Assembly (NCBI RefSeq): GCF_964355755.1
Contig: NC_092679.1
Location: forward strand, 20,822,932-20,886,931
Length of the DNA: 64,000 nucleotides
Direction of reading: 5' to 3'
Source of the DNA: Antedon mediterranea
Lineage: Eukaryota > Echinodermata > Crinoidea > Comatulida > Antedonidae
Below are positions 1 to 11,863 of this stretch, piece by piece (position 1 is the first letter of the stretch; each line of letters opens with the position of its first letter). The notes beneath the pieces were generated by a model that was not told the origin of the DNA, made no database searches, and worked only from the letters and a program-made list of their open reading frames with translations. The position numbers and the translations under genes are program-made.

Positions 1-1131
1 AGCGGTAACGGTAATAAAAATATAGAATCTATGTTATAGTGGGCAACCTAATGTTCCACATATTAAGTCCGTGAGATTTTAATGCTCAAGTTGAGTTCTT
101 GGCAGTTTTGGAATCCATAGGACTAGTAGAATTCATTGCAACTGGGGGCCAATTTTTCCCGATTTTGGCCGCCATCTTGGATTTCAAAATGGCCCCCATT
201 ATTTACTCAAAACTGATAGTAGCTCCTATTTTAAACCACGTACGAACGTAATGTGTGTGACAAATCTTACAATATTATGATAAATCAGTCATGGTACAAT
301 TTATATATGCTATTATTATAAATTGTACCATTGGACTGATTTATCATAACATTGTAAGATTCTCAAAATGTACTGACAATGCAATACAAATATGTCAAAC
401 AGCAATAATAATTATGTTAACAAATGTTTATCTAAAGTTTAACTTTAAAGCGAATAAAAACATACCAAGTCCCATGATGTATTTACCAGGAATTGGTTTC
501 TTGGCTTTGCGTAATGGTGCTAGGGTAGCACTGGCGACAACCACCAACAAGAGAAGACAATCAAATCTTGTCCAATAATGTGATTGAGAATGAGGGTTCG
601 ATGAGCTGCTGTCCTTTAAATACTTTATTCCATCCAGAGGCGTGGTACAATTTATAATAATAGCATATGGCAGCCATATTTTGATGATTAAATACATAAA
701 TGCATACATTATATACGTTTTTAATGGCGGCCATCTTGGAATTCAATATGGCTGCCATATGCTATTATTATAACTTGTACCATTCGACTGATTTATCATA
801 ATATTGTAAGATTTGTCACACACATTACGTTCGTACTTGGTTTAAAATAGGAGCTACTATCAGTTTTGAGTAAAAAATGGGGGCCATTTTGAAATCCAAG
901 ATGGCGGCCAAAATAGGGTTGGGAAAAATTGGCACCCAGTTGCAATGAATTCTACTACTCCTAAGGATTCCAAAACTGCCAAGAACTCAACTTGAGCATT
1001 AAAATCTCACAGAATTACATTAGGTTCCCCACTATTATTTCTTATGACCATTTACGTACAATGCGGAGCGGACGGTTTCCGCTCAGGATAGATACAGATT
1101 CTACGTGGGACAAGCACCGTTACCGCTCGTC
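1..1131. mobile_element. Foldback-type DNA transposon with long terminal inverted repeats
   Basis: The first ~350 bases recur in inverted orientation at about 745-1131. The outer ends read AGCGGTAACGGT and ACCGTTACCGCT. Shared internal blocks include the CTCAAGTTGAGTTCTTGGCA stretch near 87 (inverted near 975) and a GGCGGCCATCTTGG-like block. The left arm lacks about 60 bases present in the right arm near 1050-1115. The middle (350-745) has no convincing coding capacity. The left edge coincides with the window start, so the true end and any target-site duplication cannot be seen. The superfamily is not assigned. Confidence 0.75.
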
Positions 1132-1290
1132 TGTGTAAATTGGCCTTAATAGCACCTCGCTCAACCTACAAACATCAAGGTATCAAAAATAAAAGTCATG
1201 CAAAAACTCTTGAATACAAAACATCAATTTTTCTTATAAACACTAAAAATGTATATACAGTATTTACACCATGTACATAGCTATTAATTT

Positions 1291-1326
1291 TAAAGCCGAT
1301 TTTCCACCAGGCGAAAATCGGCTTTA
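1291..1326. repeat. Perfect 14-bp hairpin
   Basis: TAAAGCCGATTTTC at 1291-1304 pairs perfectly with GAAAATCGGCTTTA at 1313-1326 around the 8-nt loop CACCAGGC. It lies about 680 bp downstream of the MUS81 stop codon. It does not match the histone mRNA stem-loop consensus. It may be the core of a small MITE or an RNA structure; the function is unknown. Confidence 0.6.
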
Positions 1327-1419
1327 GGCCAAATTTTTTATTTTGTTTATTTTGACATAATTACTTTACTTTAGCAGATATTTTGGAATTTATACTTTAA
1401 TAAACTTTACTACATTAAT

Positions 1420-1679
1420 CCGGGTTGTAAAATGAAAACAAACAAATGAAAATGTGTGAACTATTTTAAAACGGGATAGATGATAATGATGATCCTGTCA
1501 AGTGTATAACAAAATATAAGAAAATTAATGAAAAAAGGAGTAATACAGAATTCATATATGTAAAAATGTTACTTATGAACTGTAACGACATTTACAAGTT
1601 AAATAATACGATTTTATGTAATATGAGATAATATGAATGTGAATAAAAGTGGTGTTTGCGCCACAAAAGAGAAAAAAAA
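1420..1679 (+). mobile_element. Retrocopied transcript 3' end with target-site duplication
   Basis: An identical 18-bp direct repeat (AAACTTTACTACATTAAT) flanks this ~260-bp insert at 1402-1419 and 1680-1697. The insert ends in an A-run (about 1670-1682), preceded about 30 bases upstream by AATAAA near 1642. It also contains a short GTGGTGTTTGCGCCAC stem-loop. These are the hallmarks of LINE-mediated retroposition of a polyadenylated, 5'-truncated RNA. The source transcript is not recognised. Confidence 0.7.
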
Positions 1680-1733
1680 AAACTTTACTACATTAATGTT
1701 ACAGTAGTTTGTAGAACAAACAATTATTAATAA

Positions 1734-1739
1734 TTTATT
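1734..1739 (-). terminator. Candidate polyadenylation signal of MUS81
   Basis: TTTATT on the plus strand reads AATAAA on the minus strand. It is about 265 bases past the MUS81 stop and before the retrocopied insert. The assignment is by position only. Confidence 0.35.
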
Positions 1740-1999
1740 CCCAAAATTTGTTTGTTATTGTTTTAATTTTCTTGTAGATAGGCAAATCAGAATAGTGTCA
1801 TTTTTTAAATAAAATGTTAATTTACGAAATAAAAACAAACTTTCAACAAAACGACCAATCAAAACTGGTAAAAGGTATAAGAAAAGGAACATATATTGTG
1901 TCTTCTAGGAACAAATACCTTTGCATAGTAATCAAATATACAGCACTTCAGAATGTGTTTGGTACGCTTGAATGCCTCGAAATGCTGGACCCTATGCTC

Positions 2000-4900
2000 T
2001 CAGCTGAGTGGGCCTGGAGTTGCATACATTCGATGAATAAGACCACTCAACATAGGGCCAAGATTACTGTAAAAACAACAAAAAATCAGCGTAATAAATA
2101 AAAGTTATGTAACTGGACACAATGAAAACCAAAGTGCAACTTAAGTAAAGCTCCATCTACACTATCAAACTAGTTTGACAAAAAAGTATGACATACCCAT
2201 ATATGGACATGATGATGTCATATTTATTACCATATTTGGGTAGATCATACTTTTTTTCAAGCTAGTTTGATAACAGGGCCGTAGCCAGCATGAGGAAGAA
2301 TAGACGCTCGAATTCGAATTTTCACTACCCACCACAATTTCTCAGCAGAGATCGTTATAATAATTATATTTAAAGAATCTTTTCCTCATCTGTTTTAACT
2401 TCTCGCTACAGCCTTGGATATTGTAGACAGAAATCCTGTATTTCTTTAATTATTCACCTTCACCATGTACTGTATATATTAAGCTCAATATATTACACTT
2501 ACCGTTGTGTTTTGCCACACTTGAGTGTGGACAGTAATCTTAGACACTCCTTTTCAGTTTCACACTCTGAATAAGCATCAAGAAGACTGAAATCAAATAA
2601 AATGCAATAAAACAAAAATACCTTACGATTCTAAAACAAATATAACAAAATGTAACACATTGTTACAAGGAGATCTTACAGTCTTACATCGCACACTCAT
2701 TTGTCACAGGGTGAATGTTAGAGGTGTAAGGAAAATCTTTGTGTAAACAACTCATTAGAAAGGTATGCGCAGAAACTTATACAGCACACATGCAGCACAC
2801 TATATGCCTCTCCGACGCATTTCTAATTAATATTTTTACAGATATATTTAATTGTGACATTTCTGAAGACATTGCTACCACTATACCAATCATATCAATA
2901 GACTAAGAAGTTTAACCAAATTCAAGAATTATATTTATAAATGGTTTTATTTTTTTAGACAATGGGATTTCCGTCCATAAAAAAAAACCTTACTGTGATA
3001 CTGTTGGATAGAGCTGAATAATAGCCTGTGCCTTCTCCGCTGTCAGACCACTGAACTGCAGCAGCTGCTTGGCAAAGACTTCACCAGTTGTCAGAACCTA
3101 TAAAATGAATCATATACAATACATATTATCCTTTATCCCGGTTGTCCTGTCCATTTTTCATTCATTCATAAACATTTATTTCTATTAATGGTGAATAGAA
3201 AATAACAATAACAAATTAAATAAAGAAATATACCATTAATAGCGGATTTTACAAGAAGTAAAACTTGTCACGTAAAACCCAACTAAAGACCCAGTAACTT
3301 TCTAAGATCTTGCCGTTTTCCATTTGAAGGATACCTGTACATACTTACAATTCAAACAGCATTAAGGTAGCTTCTGAGACTTACCCCAAATTCCACATTT
3401 TATGTAGTCATGGAATTTTTATTATTGTATATTATTCTATTGTAAACACCATATAACGGAAATGTGCCTCAGTTTTTATTTTCCAATATTTTTATTTTAT
3501 TTTATTTTATTCAGTCAAAACCAACAGCGATAAATACCGCCACTAACAGGTTTGAAACATAAAACAATACAACATCAAAAACGGTTAACAATAAAATACA
3601 GATAAAATATATATAGATATATATATAAAACATAGATCGGCATGCTATAAACAATTTCAACAATATAAACAAGTATAATGAATATATGCAAAAATGGAAG
3701 GATGACCAAACAAGAGCAAAGCTCGTACAGTATTTGGCCACCTTAACAAAATAATTAATACATGATACAAACATAATTGAAGCACAGGACGAGACAATAC
3801 TAGCTAAACATGTTGGCATATGAACTCAAAGATAGTTGGATAAGTTGGATAAGTGCCAACAAATTACATATATATTCTTACTTTATTCTTGATTGAGTTT
3901 TCGTTGAATTCATAGAAAGACATCACATGATGGGTTCTGTTATTCAATTTCTGTGAACACTTCATTTTCTCAAAGTTTTCTCTTGTGTAGGCTTTTATAG
4001 TCTTGCTCTGTTGAAATGATATTTTAATCATCTTTATTTTTTATTTTCAGACTGCATTCCGTAGTATTACTATATATATCAGAACTGTAAACTTGTTATA
4101 GTGCTACCATGGTTACAAAAATGCTGTTATTCTACAGGCCATGAGGTCCTGTAATAATAGTGGATTAATTTTGGATATTGTTCAACTGCTATTTAGGAAT
4201 TGTTTAGATATTACTTTACTGAATATACATGTACTTACTGAATAACTACTTTGAAGGTATCGTGTCATAACAGTGAGGTAGGCAACAGAGTCTTGAATGC
4301 CACAGGTCTGTTTAACATAAAACTTATCAACAACCTGCAAAACAAGAATTAATAATTCTTTTACTTAATTATCAACAAATGTATTACTTCTGAAACTTAA
4401 ATTCTACCAATAAAGAGTGGGGCTTATCCCAGGTTACCGGTCCATCTCAGCTGCTACTGTTCGTGGTAGGCCCTTTACCTGGCTGCCGTGGGTCTGTGGA
4501 GGACCTAATTCGATATAGAGAAAAACAAGAAACAATAGATAAAGTAATAATAGATCTCACCTGAGTATTGACAATTGCTTGTTGCATTGTTGCTTTTGGT
4601 AAGCTCATATTATCCATCGAACCAAAGTCTTCAACTAGGTAAATTGGATTACTTATACCACACTGTTTTAAACGAAACTAAAGAGACAAAATAAATACAT
4701 TTTATCTTTCTTAATTAATTGTAACTATTACTATATCGATTCATGTATTATTAAGTAAATTTTAAATTAGTTTTAACTACATAGAATGACTGCTTATATG
4801 ATATATTTCAATAGTGTTCCAACACCTTTTTTATTGCACACAGAAGCCAATTTTAAAAAATGTTTGGAGGACAAGATGATGACATGTGTTGGCCTAGGAC

Positions 4901-7900
4901 CTAGTTACGTCGTGTTAATTTATTGTGGGTATTCAGTCACATTACGATGTACCACATAGTTTTAATGAATTCTTGTTAAAGATGACAACTAATGACTATA
5001 TATGCAATAGGTCATAGGTCATTGCAAATCAAAAGCTTCTCATTCTCTTTACCATACTACAGTAGTATCAAATATTAGCATAACTAACCTTTTGTTCTTT
5101 GAATCGGCCATCTTTGATACTTCCGCACAAGTCATCCATTCTCTTTCTTTCAATAACATAATCCAACACAGCTTCTTTGTTAGTTTGTTGAGGGACCACA
5201 CCTTTCTGCTTTTCACGTGCTACCCACAAAAAATCACCCACCTGAAGTTTACGAACATCGAGTGCAATGTTGTTCTTCTGCAAACCTTCAAGTAATTGTT
5301 TCTTCCTTTTGCTTGCCCTAAAAAAAATGTTTTACAATCTATATCTATATTATAAGAGAGAGATAGTTTATTCGTTATATAGTCAACTCTCCCAACACCG
5401 GACACCTTTGGGCTAGCCTAGTTTTCCGGAAAGTCTGGTATTCAAAATGTGTTTTTAATGGTAAAAATGAATTTGGAACCTTTTTAACCTCAAGAGAAGT
5501 CTGGTTTTGGGAGAGTTTTCGGTTTACAAAAGCAAAACAGCATTCATCTACAAACATGAAAAGTTTAAAGGTAAAATAACAATAATTGTATAGCGCCTAC
5601 ACAAAATAAATTTTCTCTAAAAAGTGCTACAACCTCAAGGCTCGAACTACTATAGGTAGAAATTACGTCATTTCATATGCTATACGAAAGAGATGGGTTT
5701 TCAGCAACTATTTGAAGATGCCTTTAGCCAAAATCAAATAAACTCACCCTCCAATCTCACAGTTATCAACACAAAGAATGATCTCAAACGTTTCAGGATG
5801 TAGGAAAAACTCTGGCTCAAGTACACTATTTAAACCATTCTCATTGGTTCTACTAGCTGTATTAACGTCATTATCTGACCAATGAGAACCAAGAGTGTCT
5901 CTAGCTAGATTGGATCTGCTGGATGTACTAGCACCTGCCCAATTAACTCCAAACTTGTTTGTTGCTAAATCAGTACTAGCACCATTTACTATCCATTCTG
6001 TTGCAGTCTGCTTTGCACCATTTGAAGTTGTCCAATCAGATCTATTATTCAGTATTTTTGCATTATTTGAATTTGTAGTTGACCAATCAGAATTCAGTTC
6101 TGTAGGGAATGTTGAAGTAGCAGATGCTGTTTGGTTGTTTACCTTCTTTGGCTTCTTTGGTACGCTTGATTTCGCAGTGTCAGTGACAGGCCGTTTTTTA
6201 ACTTTATAAAAAGAATAGAGGAGGATATAATAATATAAGCTATAAGTTACCAATCAAAATTTCCTATAGCATACAAGCCTATTTTCAGTCTTGTACACAA
6301 CAAGATATTTGCAACAAAAATTACCATGGGTAAATTATTTAGGTTGGCAACTAATATATACATTATATAGAGGACACAAGTAATTATGTAAAGTTTTCCA
6401 AAATCAATTGTGCTTTATAGAAATCAATTTAGTTGCAGTTAAACAAGATAAGAATTGGCTAATACTTCAATTGAAAAAACAGTTTGTGTTCAACTGCCAT
6501 CATGTACATTTTGAAAGCCCATCATATGGCCCATTTCAGGGCACTATTTTTGCAATGGTGCCCAGGCAAATTTAAACTAACGCAACGGTTACCATACCTT
6601 TTGGTTTGTGTTGGATTCCGGGGCAGATATCTGTAGCCTGATCATTATCTATGTACACATATCTCATACCAGGAGGGGATGGTCTTGAATCTTCCAGGTA
6701 CTTTATATTGAACTGAATTAACTCACTTTCAATGCATTTTACAAGGAAGCCAACTCCAAAATTATCTACAATCAAAAACAGCAGATTTTTCATATTACTC
6801 TTATCTCATTATTTCCAACAGCGAGTAACCAATTACAGGATGGATAAACTATTTAATAATTTATCATGCTTATAACTAAGTCCCATTTTGAGGCTAGGGA
6901 GTGGAGTTGAAAGATTCATGAGTTACAACCCTGGCACTAGGTCAGGATTGAACCCCGGAGCTTGGGATTGGAAGGCAAGCACGTTAACCACCAAGCTACA
7001 GCTCCACTACATTATAAAACAAAGAACGGCATGTGATGCATAATTCACCACTCAGGTGTGTTATTAACATAAAATAAGATAAATCATTTACTTAAACCAA
7101 TCTACATTTCGTTTAGTAAATAACTGTAATAGTGTACGTACTTTAGTACTCTTCTCTTACCATCAATGAGGACCTCGGCAGAGTCCTTACTGCAGACTTC
7201 CCTCCCTTTATCGTCCACATACGTATATTGGAAAGATGTAGGTTTGGTGGATGTATGAGGTTGATTGTCTACTAGTTGTCTAGCATCAAAACCATTGTGT
7301 CTGCAAAGCAAACGTTTTGTCAGAATCAATAAGAATGGGTTGGTATATTCTCAAGTTAATTATATAACCGCTTTGAAAAAAAAAACCATATCTTAAGCTC
7401 TGTCTACACTATTAAACTAGTTTGAGAAAAAAAAGTGTGATGTGCCCAAATATGGTAGTGATATGGCTGAAAATGGTAGTGATATGACATCATCATGTCC
7501 ATATATGGGCATATCACATTTTTTTGTCACATAAATTTTGATATTGTAGACAGAGCTTAAGCTTACTTACTCATTTCTGAAATGTGCCTGGGGGGGTTGT
7601 GGAGGTGCTATTGTTGGTAGTTCTGGTAACCTCAACGGATCAACAGGTCGCATGTGGATAGGTCCATCTACGGTCAGCGTCCTGGCTTGATCATGTCCAA
7701 CCTCCAGCTTTTGAGCCAAAGTACATCCTTCTGGGGTTATGGTATATCTGAAACAAATTTGCATAACATTTAGTCAGTAAAAGTATCTCTTAATGATAAA
7801 TAATTTAAAGTAACTGCAATACTAATAGTAAATTTTCATGATGTAAGATTACGGTCTCATCGTTCTGTTGGATGGCATTGGAAGAGGATGGAAGATTGAC

Positions 7901-9716
7901 CTTACCTGGACGGGTTACCTTCTCTTGCGACCAATCCCTTGGTAATCAATGTGCTCATGGATGACCAGGCAGTGTACCGACAACCAGGATCAGGCTAAGG
8001 TAATAAAACACACAATTCTTCATGTTAAACTACCGAATCATTTATACGAAAGTAATTTTGGTAGAGAAAATAGACTTTGTATCAGCAGCTTGGTGGTTAA
8101 CATGCTTGTATTCCAATCTGAAGGTCCGGGGTTTAATCCTGACGTAGTGTCAAGGTTGTAACTCACAACTTTTTCTACTCCACTCCATAAGTCACAAATG
8201 AGAAGAAGCATGATAAATTATCATTTTTTCTTTCGATAATTGGCGAGTTTCTCATTGTTGGATTCGCATGAAATACCTGTACTACCAGATCCAGTAAGAT
8301 TGCCCACTTAAAAACTTAATTGCAACCAGCTATGGCCATGGGAGCGCAAACCTGTACAAGATAGCCTATATGATGGCGATTGTACAGTAGCTACCAGATC
8401 CAGAAATTAAAAAAAAAAATCATACACCCTAGTACCCTATTTCCTTACCACTGTCATTGATTTTTCGCTGAGTTCTTGAGCTGCTTTTTGTAATTCAGGT
8501 TTCTTCATAAATCCTTTACTGTATGGATCCTATAAGAAAAGTAGAACGATAAAGATTTATAAATCTACCAAAACTATATCCCACAACACTGTACATGCTG
8601 TCTGTGATTGTTAGTAGGCCTTACACTACAATGTAAATGAAAATTACTTATAATAAAAAAACACCTTAGAAAATTGTTACCAGTGATTGTGAAGATGATC
8701 AAGAATGATGACTGTGATATGATAACGACAAAGATGAATGATGAAGAAAATCACAACAACCATACCTGAAAATCCTGGTACAGAGTAAGTATCAACGCAT
8801 ACGGTCCGGAACGGTAAGCTGGAATGTATTCCTTTGGCGCACTAGGAACAGGAGGCTAAACAAAAAGACAAAATGATGAAAAAATAATAAGGATCAAATT
8901 CTAAAAGTAAACAACAGAAAAACAGAAAATAATAATGTTAAATGTGGGTAGGCCAATATGGATTTTACCTTTTTTCGTTTTTTAACTTTAGTTGCTGGAG
9001 TTTCATCCTCACTTTCACTGCTAACATCCATATTTAGACCTGTAATTTAAATTTAATAAATAAAACTTTAATGTAGAATTTGAGAGTATTATAACAATTA
9101 GAATTTGAGAATATTACTTACCGATACCGGTAATATAAATAATAATATAATTTAATTCAATTCAAGATTGTTTGAACAGTTTAAAACTAGGATACAAGCA
9201 ATTAATAGAGAGTATCTATCTTTTAAATCTATCGTATGGTATTATTTAGAAGAGAAAAAAGAAGAAAAAGTTACTAGCAAATAGGTTTTTTTTAACTTAC
9301 CATTTTCTTCTTTGTATGTGGCCAATTTCTTATCCAGCATTTTACAAAGTTTATCTCCAAAAAATTCAAGAATCTTTACATCTTGTCCACATTGGACAGG
9401 TAATGGGTACTTTTTGAGTGACCTCAGTGCCTAGTAGTAGATAATCAACAAAAAAATAAATCGTCTAGGCCTAGATCCAGATCTAAACACTACTAACGGT
9501 CAATACCGTATAATCAGCGGCTCACCACGTCCTCTCTCCTAGCTACCTACTAGAGACGCACTGACATGAGGCCTAACAACACGTTTGTGGGTACAGTAAA
9601 ACCTTCTATTTACTTACTTTTCCATACGTATATTGTGATTTCCATGACTGTGCCTGGGCTTCATCTTTCCATTCGGTTAACCATTGAATAAATAGCTTTT
9701 TCACAGAAAACCCCAT
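2000..9716 (-). CDS. MUS81: Crossover junction endonuclease MUS81, 17 exons
   Basis: Catalytic subunit of the nuclear MUS81-EME1/EME2 XPF-family endonuclease, which cuts 3' flaps, stalled forks and nicked Holliday junctions. Exons 5' to 3': 9618-9716, 9301-9430, 8969-9039, 8766-8855, 8449-8529, 7906-7994, 7571-7747, 7161-7300, 6598-6765, 5748-6201, 5089-5317, 4561-4677, 4239-4334, 3882-4007, 2994-3097, 2503-2586, 2000-2066. All phases close to 773 codons plus stop. Domains: an N-terminal helix-hairpin-helix ([13 protein letters not shown], then [12 protein letters not shown]); a winged helix (about 106-205); an inserted segment (about 245-350) and a Trp/Asn/Ser-rich linker (about 355-485); then the nuclease with CVDNCE (about 492-497), GDFLWV (about 527) and the catalytic VIERKRMDD (E556 R557 K558, D561/D562); and a C-terminal HhH2 ending in ATPGPLS. 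Human MUS81 is about 551 residues; the excess lies in the insert and linker. The start was chosen because [16 protein letters not shown] aligns with the family N-terminus. The donor after exon 11 is GTTAGT. Confidence 0.96.
2149..2277. mobile_element. Palindromic MITE, AGCTCTGTC family, copy a (decayed)
   Basis: Left end AGCTCCATCTACACTATCAAACTAG is recognisable, as is the palindromic middle with CATATATGGACATGATGATG. The right end has diverged after AGTTTGATAAC. It lies just upstream (minus sense) of the last MUS81 exon, in intron 16. Confidence 0.6.
4561..5317 (-). other. MUS81: MUS81 exons 11-12: XPF nuclease core
   Basis: These two exons encode the conserved ERCC4-type nuclease heart. 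The motif order GDFLWV ... [10 protein letters not shown] ... [11 protein letters not shown] and then [17 protein letters not shown] matches the family pattern GDXn-ERKX3D. All metal-binding acidic residues of the signature are present, so the enzyme should be active. Confidence 0.93.
5380..5527. mobile_element. TA-flanked MITE, CAGTCAACTCTCC family, copy 1
   Basis: Left end AGTCAACTCTCCCAACACCGG, inner GGAAAGTCTGG, and right-side GTCTGGTTTTGGGAGAG form imperfect inverted arms. Two related copies lie at 12181 and 22040. It is in MUS81 intron 10. The right end is poorly conserved. Confidence 0.6.
6813..7006 (-). mobile_element. tRNA-derived SINE, family A, copy 1
   Basis: Read on the minus strand it starts GGAGCTGTAGCTTGGTGG, with an A-box-like stretch at about 6982-7000 and a B box GGTTCAATCC at about 6945-6956. 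A shared ~110-bp tail follows, containing GCATGATAAATTAT. Homologous copies lie at 8082 (plus) and 17611 (minus), with a fragment at 18795. It is in MUS81 intron 8. Confidence 0.75.
7396..7557. mobile_element. Palindromic MITE, AGCTCTGTC family, copy b
   Basis: TTA precedes AGCTCTGTCTACACTATTAA and TTA follows GTAGACAGAGC, giving a 3-bp TTA target-site duplication as seen for PIF/Harbinger elements. The arms are inverted and pair almost throughout (AGTGTGATGTGCCC against GGGCATATCACATTTTT). It is in MUS81 intron 7. Confidence 0.8.
8082..8275 (+). mobile_element. tRNA-derived SINE, family A, copy 2
   Basis: Same family as 6813-7006, in plus orientation. It begins CAGCAGCTTGGTGGTTAACA, has the B-box-like GGTTTAATCC near 8130, and shares the GCATGATAAATTAT tail near 8210. 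It is in MUS81 intron 5. Confidence 0.7.
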
Positions 9717-10443
9717 AATTTATAAAAAGATGTTTTTCACTCAACAAAAAGTCACATTTCACGATATATGTACGCGCGCTCAACTCAAAACCAAAAAATA
9801 AACAAACTTCGGAAGTAACTAAATAAAGTTTCTAGCGGTCCAATAATATTACGTAATACTGCATAATCATAAAACATGATGTACAGTACTTTATACCAAA
9901 AGACTTTATTTTTCATGGTAACATTATTATAAAATAAAACATTATTCTTTGTAATTTTACAATATTTCAAACATAATACATATACACATTTAAATACATT
10001 ATGAGCAGCAATAAATTTGTCAGCAATAAATCTATATATGATTCAAATCCAGTTAAAACATTATTTATAGGAAGGAATATTACTGATCTGTAGACAGCAA
10101 GGGAAAGGAAAAGTCAATTGGAATCTTTACATTGATAGTTGAAAATAAGTGACTGTGTTGACTACAAGGGTGTCCTTTGTGTAGGTTAAAACATATATTG
10201 TCCCTCGTTTGTTTCACAGTAAAGTGTCCCCATGCCTTAATTGGAGTGTCCAAAAGGAGAGGCTATGCTTTACTACATAAAACCTGTTCTCAATAGTTGT
10301 ATGCGAAACAACATTAAGGTCTACCAGAATAATGGAATTTAAATTCTTTATGTCGTAATATAGACATTTTTACAATCATCTTGTAATTATTGTCCATGTG
10401 GAATGTAAGACATAATTATTTGAGATACACACTTACTCTCTTA

Positions 10444-10585
10444 AGCTCTGTCTACACTATCAAACTAGTTTGACAAAAAGTGTGATGTTCAAAATTAGGG
10501 TAGTGATATATCAAAATATCATCATGTCCATATATGGTCACATCACATTTTTTGTCACATAAAGTTTGATAGTGTAGACAGAGCT
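10444..10585. mobile_element. Palindromic MITE, AGCTCTGTC family, copy c
   Basis: Clean ends: TTA then AGCTCTGTCTACACTATCAA, and TTGATAGTGTAGACAGAGCT then TTA. Near-perfect hairpin of 142 bp. It lies between the two genes. Confidence 0.85.
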
Positions 10586-11322
10586 TTAGACGATTAAAGA
10601 GTGAAAAAAACCTGGAATATAACAAAAAATATATTAAAGATACAGTATGTACTTTTTATTTATTACTAAGAATAAGAACTGTGCTAAACAAATTTCATAT
10701 AAAAATAATCTTTATGTATAAATTAGTTATCCTCAATAGTACTTATTAATTTCGTCTTTGTAAAACTATATAATTTCAACCTAAAATATCAAGTTTGAAA
10801 TTCGTCATATACATTCATCCCTATAATTCAGTATTACTATTTCATGATTGGTTAATATTGGTTTAATGCTCATTTATAAGCCACCAGGTTATGGAGAACG
10901 CTTAAATAGATGTAAAGTTCAATATGTATTCTTGGTTTTGAGATAGTGAGAGAGAAGCACACGGTATACTATGGAAGGATTACTATAAGTTAACTTATTT
11001 CTCCATGCTATACCTCACAAGGACTGAAAATAGACCAGCACACAATTAAGTATTTGGGCAGCAGGTTCAAGAAACGATTCAAGGTCTTTTAAAAATGTTT
11101 ATAGTACAGAATAGAAATGATATAAAAACCAATGGGTTAGAGAACTAGGTGCACCCTTATTTCAACAGAATTAATTTGTTCTATATGCTAAACCATCAAC
11201 CACCATCACTACAACCATTAGTATCACTAAAACAAACAGCAAATATCATCACAAATAAATTGTCTAAAATTTAATTCCAAGGAATGATTGTGAAGAGTTT
11301 GGAATCTATTTAGCCTATGTAA

Positions 11323-11465
11323 AGCTCTGTCTACACTATCAAACTATTTTGACAAAAAAAGTGTGATGTGTCTAAATATGGTAGTGATATGCTCAAATAT
11401 AGTAGTGATATGACTTCATCATGTCCATTTTTTGTCACATAAAATTTGATAGTGTAGATAGGGCT
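11323..11465. mobile_element. Palindromic MITE, AGCTCTGTC family, copy d
   Basis: Left AGCTCTGTCTACACTATCAA, right TGATAGTGTAGATAGGGCT. The flanks are TAA and TTA, so the duplication is imperfect. It lies in the WDR81 3' flank or UTR. Confidence 0.8.
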
Positions 11466-11863
11466 TTAGATGCTTTGTGTGAGAATAAAATGTGGTTCTA
11501 TAGGAGATAGTTGTAGTCTAGCAGAATAATATGTAATGATTATTTTCCAAAACTAAATGTAGATTTAACAGTCATGGATAACTGTGAAAATTTGTATTAG
11601 GGCCTGTACGACACACAGCAGGCAGCAGTGAAGCACCTACCAAGATAAGCACACACCGAGATGATCTTCTGCTCTTTTCTTTACATAGTGTACATACAGT
11701 GTATGTTAAACCAGGATTCTCACGGGGACATAGTAACACAAAGACATAAGCGCACCGTAAGTAATTCGACCAATCACAATTGGTCAACAATATTTAAAAT
11801 ACACTATATGTACACAGGACCAACAGCGTTATGTCCAATCAAGAATTTACTGTTAAAACTAAA

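Larger units (their letters stand above)
9717..11863. other. Intergenic spacer between MUS81 and WDR81
   Basis: This 2.1-kb spacer holds the MUS81 promoter/5'UTR side (near 9717-9830) and the WDR81 3'UTR side. Apart from two MITE copies (10444 and 11323) I see no coding or RNA gene. A TTTATT (minus-strand AATAAA) near 10655-10660 could end WDR81 transcripts, but others are possible. Confidence 0.6.

Noticed and set aside
3511-3819. 102-codon minus-strand frame
   Set aside because: Lies inside MUS81 intron 14, is made of AT-rich low-complexity sequence, and has no recognisable domain.
5895-6209. 104-codon plus-strand frame
   Set aside because: It is the antisense shadow of MUS81 exon 10.
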